This document shows positions 15,223-15,532 of a stretch of DNA of 15,532 bases, piece after piece. The notes under the pieces are model-generated. The model had not been told where the DNA came from and ran no database searches. It was given only the letters and a program-made list of their open reading frames with translations. The first letter of the stretch is position 1; the number at the start of each line of letters is the position of its first letter. A program made the position numbers and the translations under genes. Origin of the DNA: Sedimenticola sp. (GTDB lineage Bacteria > Pseudomonadota > Gammaproteobacteria > Chromatiales > Chromatiaceae); NCBI GenBank assembly GCA_027023915.1, contig JALVUB010000304.1, positions 1 to 15,532 of the forward strand, written 5' to 3'.

Positions 15223-15532
15223 ATGCTGCCGCCGCTCAAGCCCATCGCCATGAAGGAACGCATCTCCATGATTTTCATCGAGCGCGGCGAGATCGACGTG
15301 CTCGACGGCAGCTTCGTGGTCATCGACAAGAACGGTGTGCGCACCCACATCCCGGTGGGCAGCCTCGCCTGCATCATGCTGGAACCCGGCACGCGGGTAT
15401 CGCACCGCGCCGCGGCCCTGGCCGCGCGGGTCGGCACCCTGCTGGTCTGGGTTGGCGAAGCCGGCGTGCGGCTGTACGCCTCCGGTCAGCCCGGCGGCGC
15501 ACGCTCCGACCGCCTGCTGTATCAGGCAAAAC
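15223..15532 (+). CDS. cas1: CRISPR integrase Cas1e, N-terminal part (runs off right edge)
   Basis: Cas1 with Cas2 captures protospacers and integrates them into the CRISPR array. The visible 103 codons read MLPPLKPIAMKERISMIF and continue with GEIDVLDGSFVVIDKNGVR, THIPVGSLACIMLEPGTRVS, LLVWVGEAGVRLYASGQPGG and ARSDRLLYQAK. This closely resembles E. coli Cas1 (type I-E) as I remember it. The active-site Glu/His/Asp lie further along, off the window. The ATG follows the higA stop by 3 bases and has no Shine-Dalgarno of its own. cas2 is expected to the right. Confidence 0.95.
   Translation, partial: MLPPLKPIAMKERISMIFIERGEIDVLDGSFVVIDKNGVRTHIPVGSLACIMLEPGTRVSHRAAALAARVGTLLVWVGEAGVRLYASGQPGGARSDRLLYQAK

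Noticed and set aside
1..15532. A CRISPR array or leader.
   Set aside because: No tandem repeat of about 28-29 bases with spacers was found by eye; the array is probably beyond cas2, off the right edge.

Overview
The window looks like chromosomal DNA from a GC-rich gammaproteobacterium, possibly Chromatiales-like. This rests on the mix of housekeeping genes (uvrC, a YgiM-type SH3/anchor protein, argD-argF, ffh), the high GC of most coding regions, and a type I-E CRISPR-Cas locus. I cannot name the species. Gene density is very high, and no stretch over 300 bases lacks a gene.

Positions 1-3467 are a minus-strand block read argD > argF > SH3/anchor protein > uvrC. uvrC runs off the left edge, leaving its N-terminal 194 codons. 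argD and argF are one base apart and make ornithine and then citrulline. From about 3468 the strand switches. A short divergent region holds an 11-bp-arm inverted repeat. Plus-strand genes follow: an HPP-family membrane protein fused to two CBS domains, then ffh (the signal recognition particle GTPase).

Positions 6301-15532 are a defence locus placed directly behind ffh. The order is a WYL-domain regulator; a small Trp-rich membrane protein; cas3; cse1 (casA); cse2 (casB); cas7 (casC); cas5e (casD); cas6e (casE); a higB-higA toxin-antitoxin pair; and the start of cas1e, cut by the right edge. The small protein through cas6e overlap one another or share ATGA start/stop junctions, so they form one tightly coupled interference operon. 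Cas6e processes crRNA, Cse1/Cse2/Cas7/Cas5/Cas6e form Cascade, and Cas3 shreds targeted DNA. cas2 and any CRISPR array would lie to the right; no array is visible here.

The most notable feature is the higBA module sitting between the interference genes and the adaptation gene cas1. It has its own sigma70-like promoter and a palindromic operator candidate just after cas6e, and the higA stop is only 3 bases from the cas1 ATG. The adaptation genes may therefore be transcribed at least partly from a toxin-antitoxin-controlled promoter. Other points of interest are the WYL regulator and unrecognised small membrane protein heading the locus, and a low-GC central segment of cse1 that looks like a recombined block.
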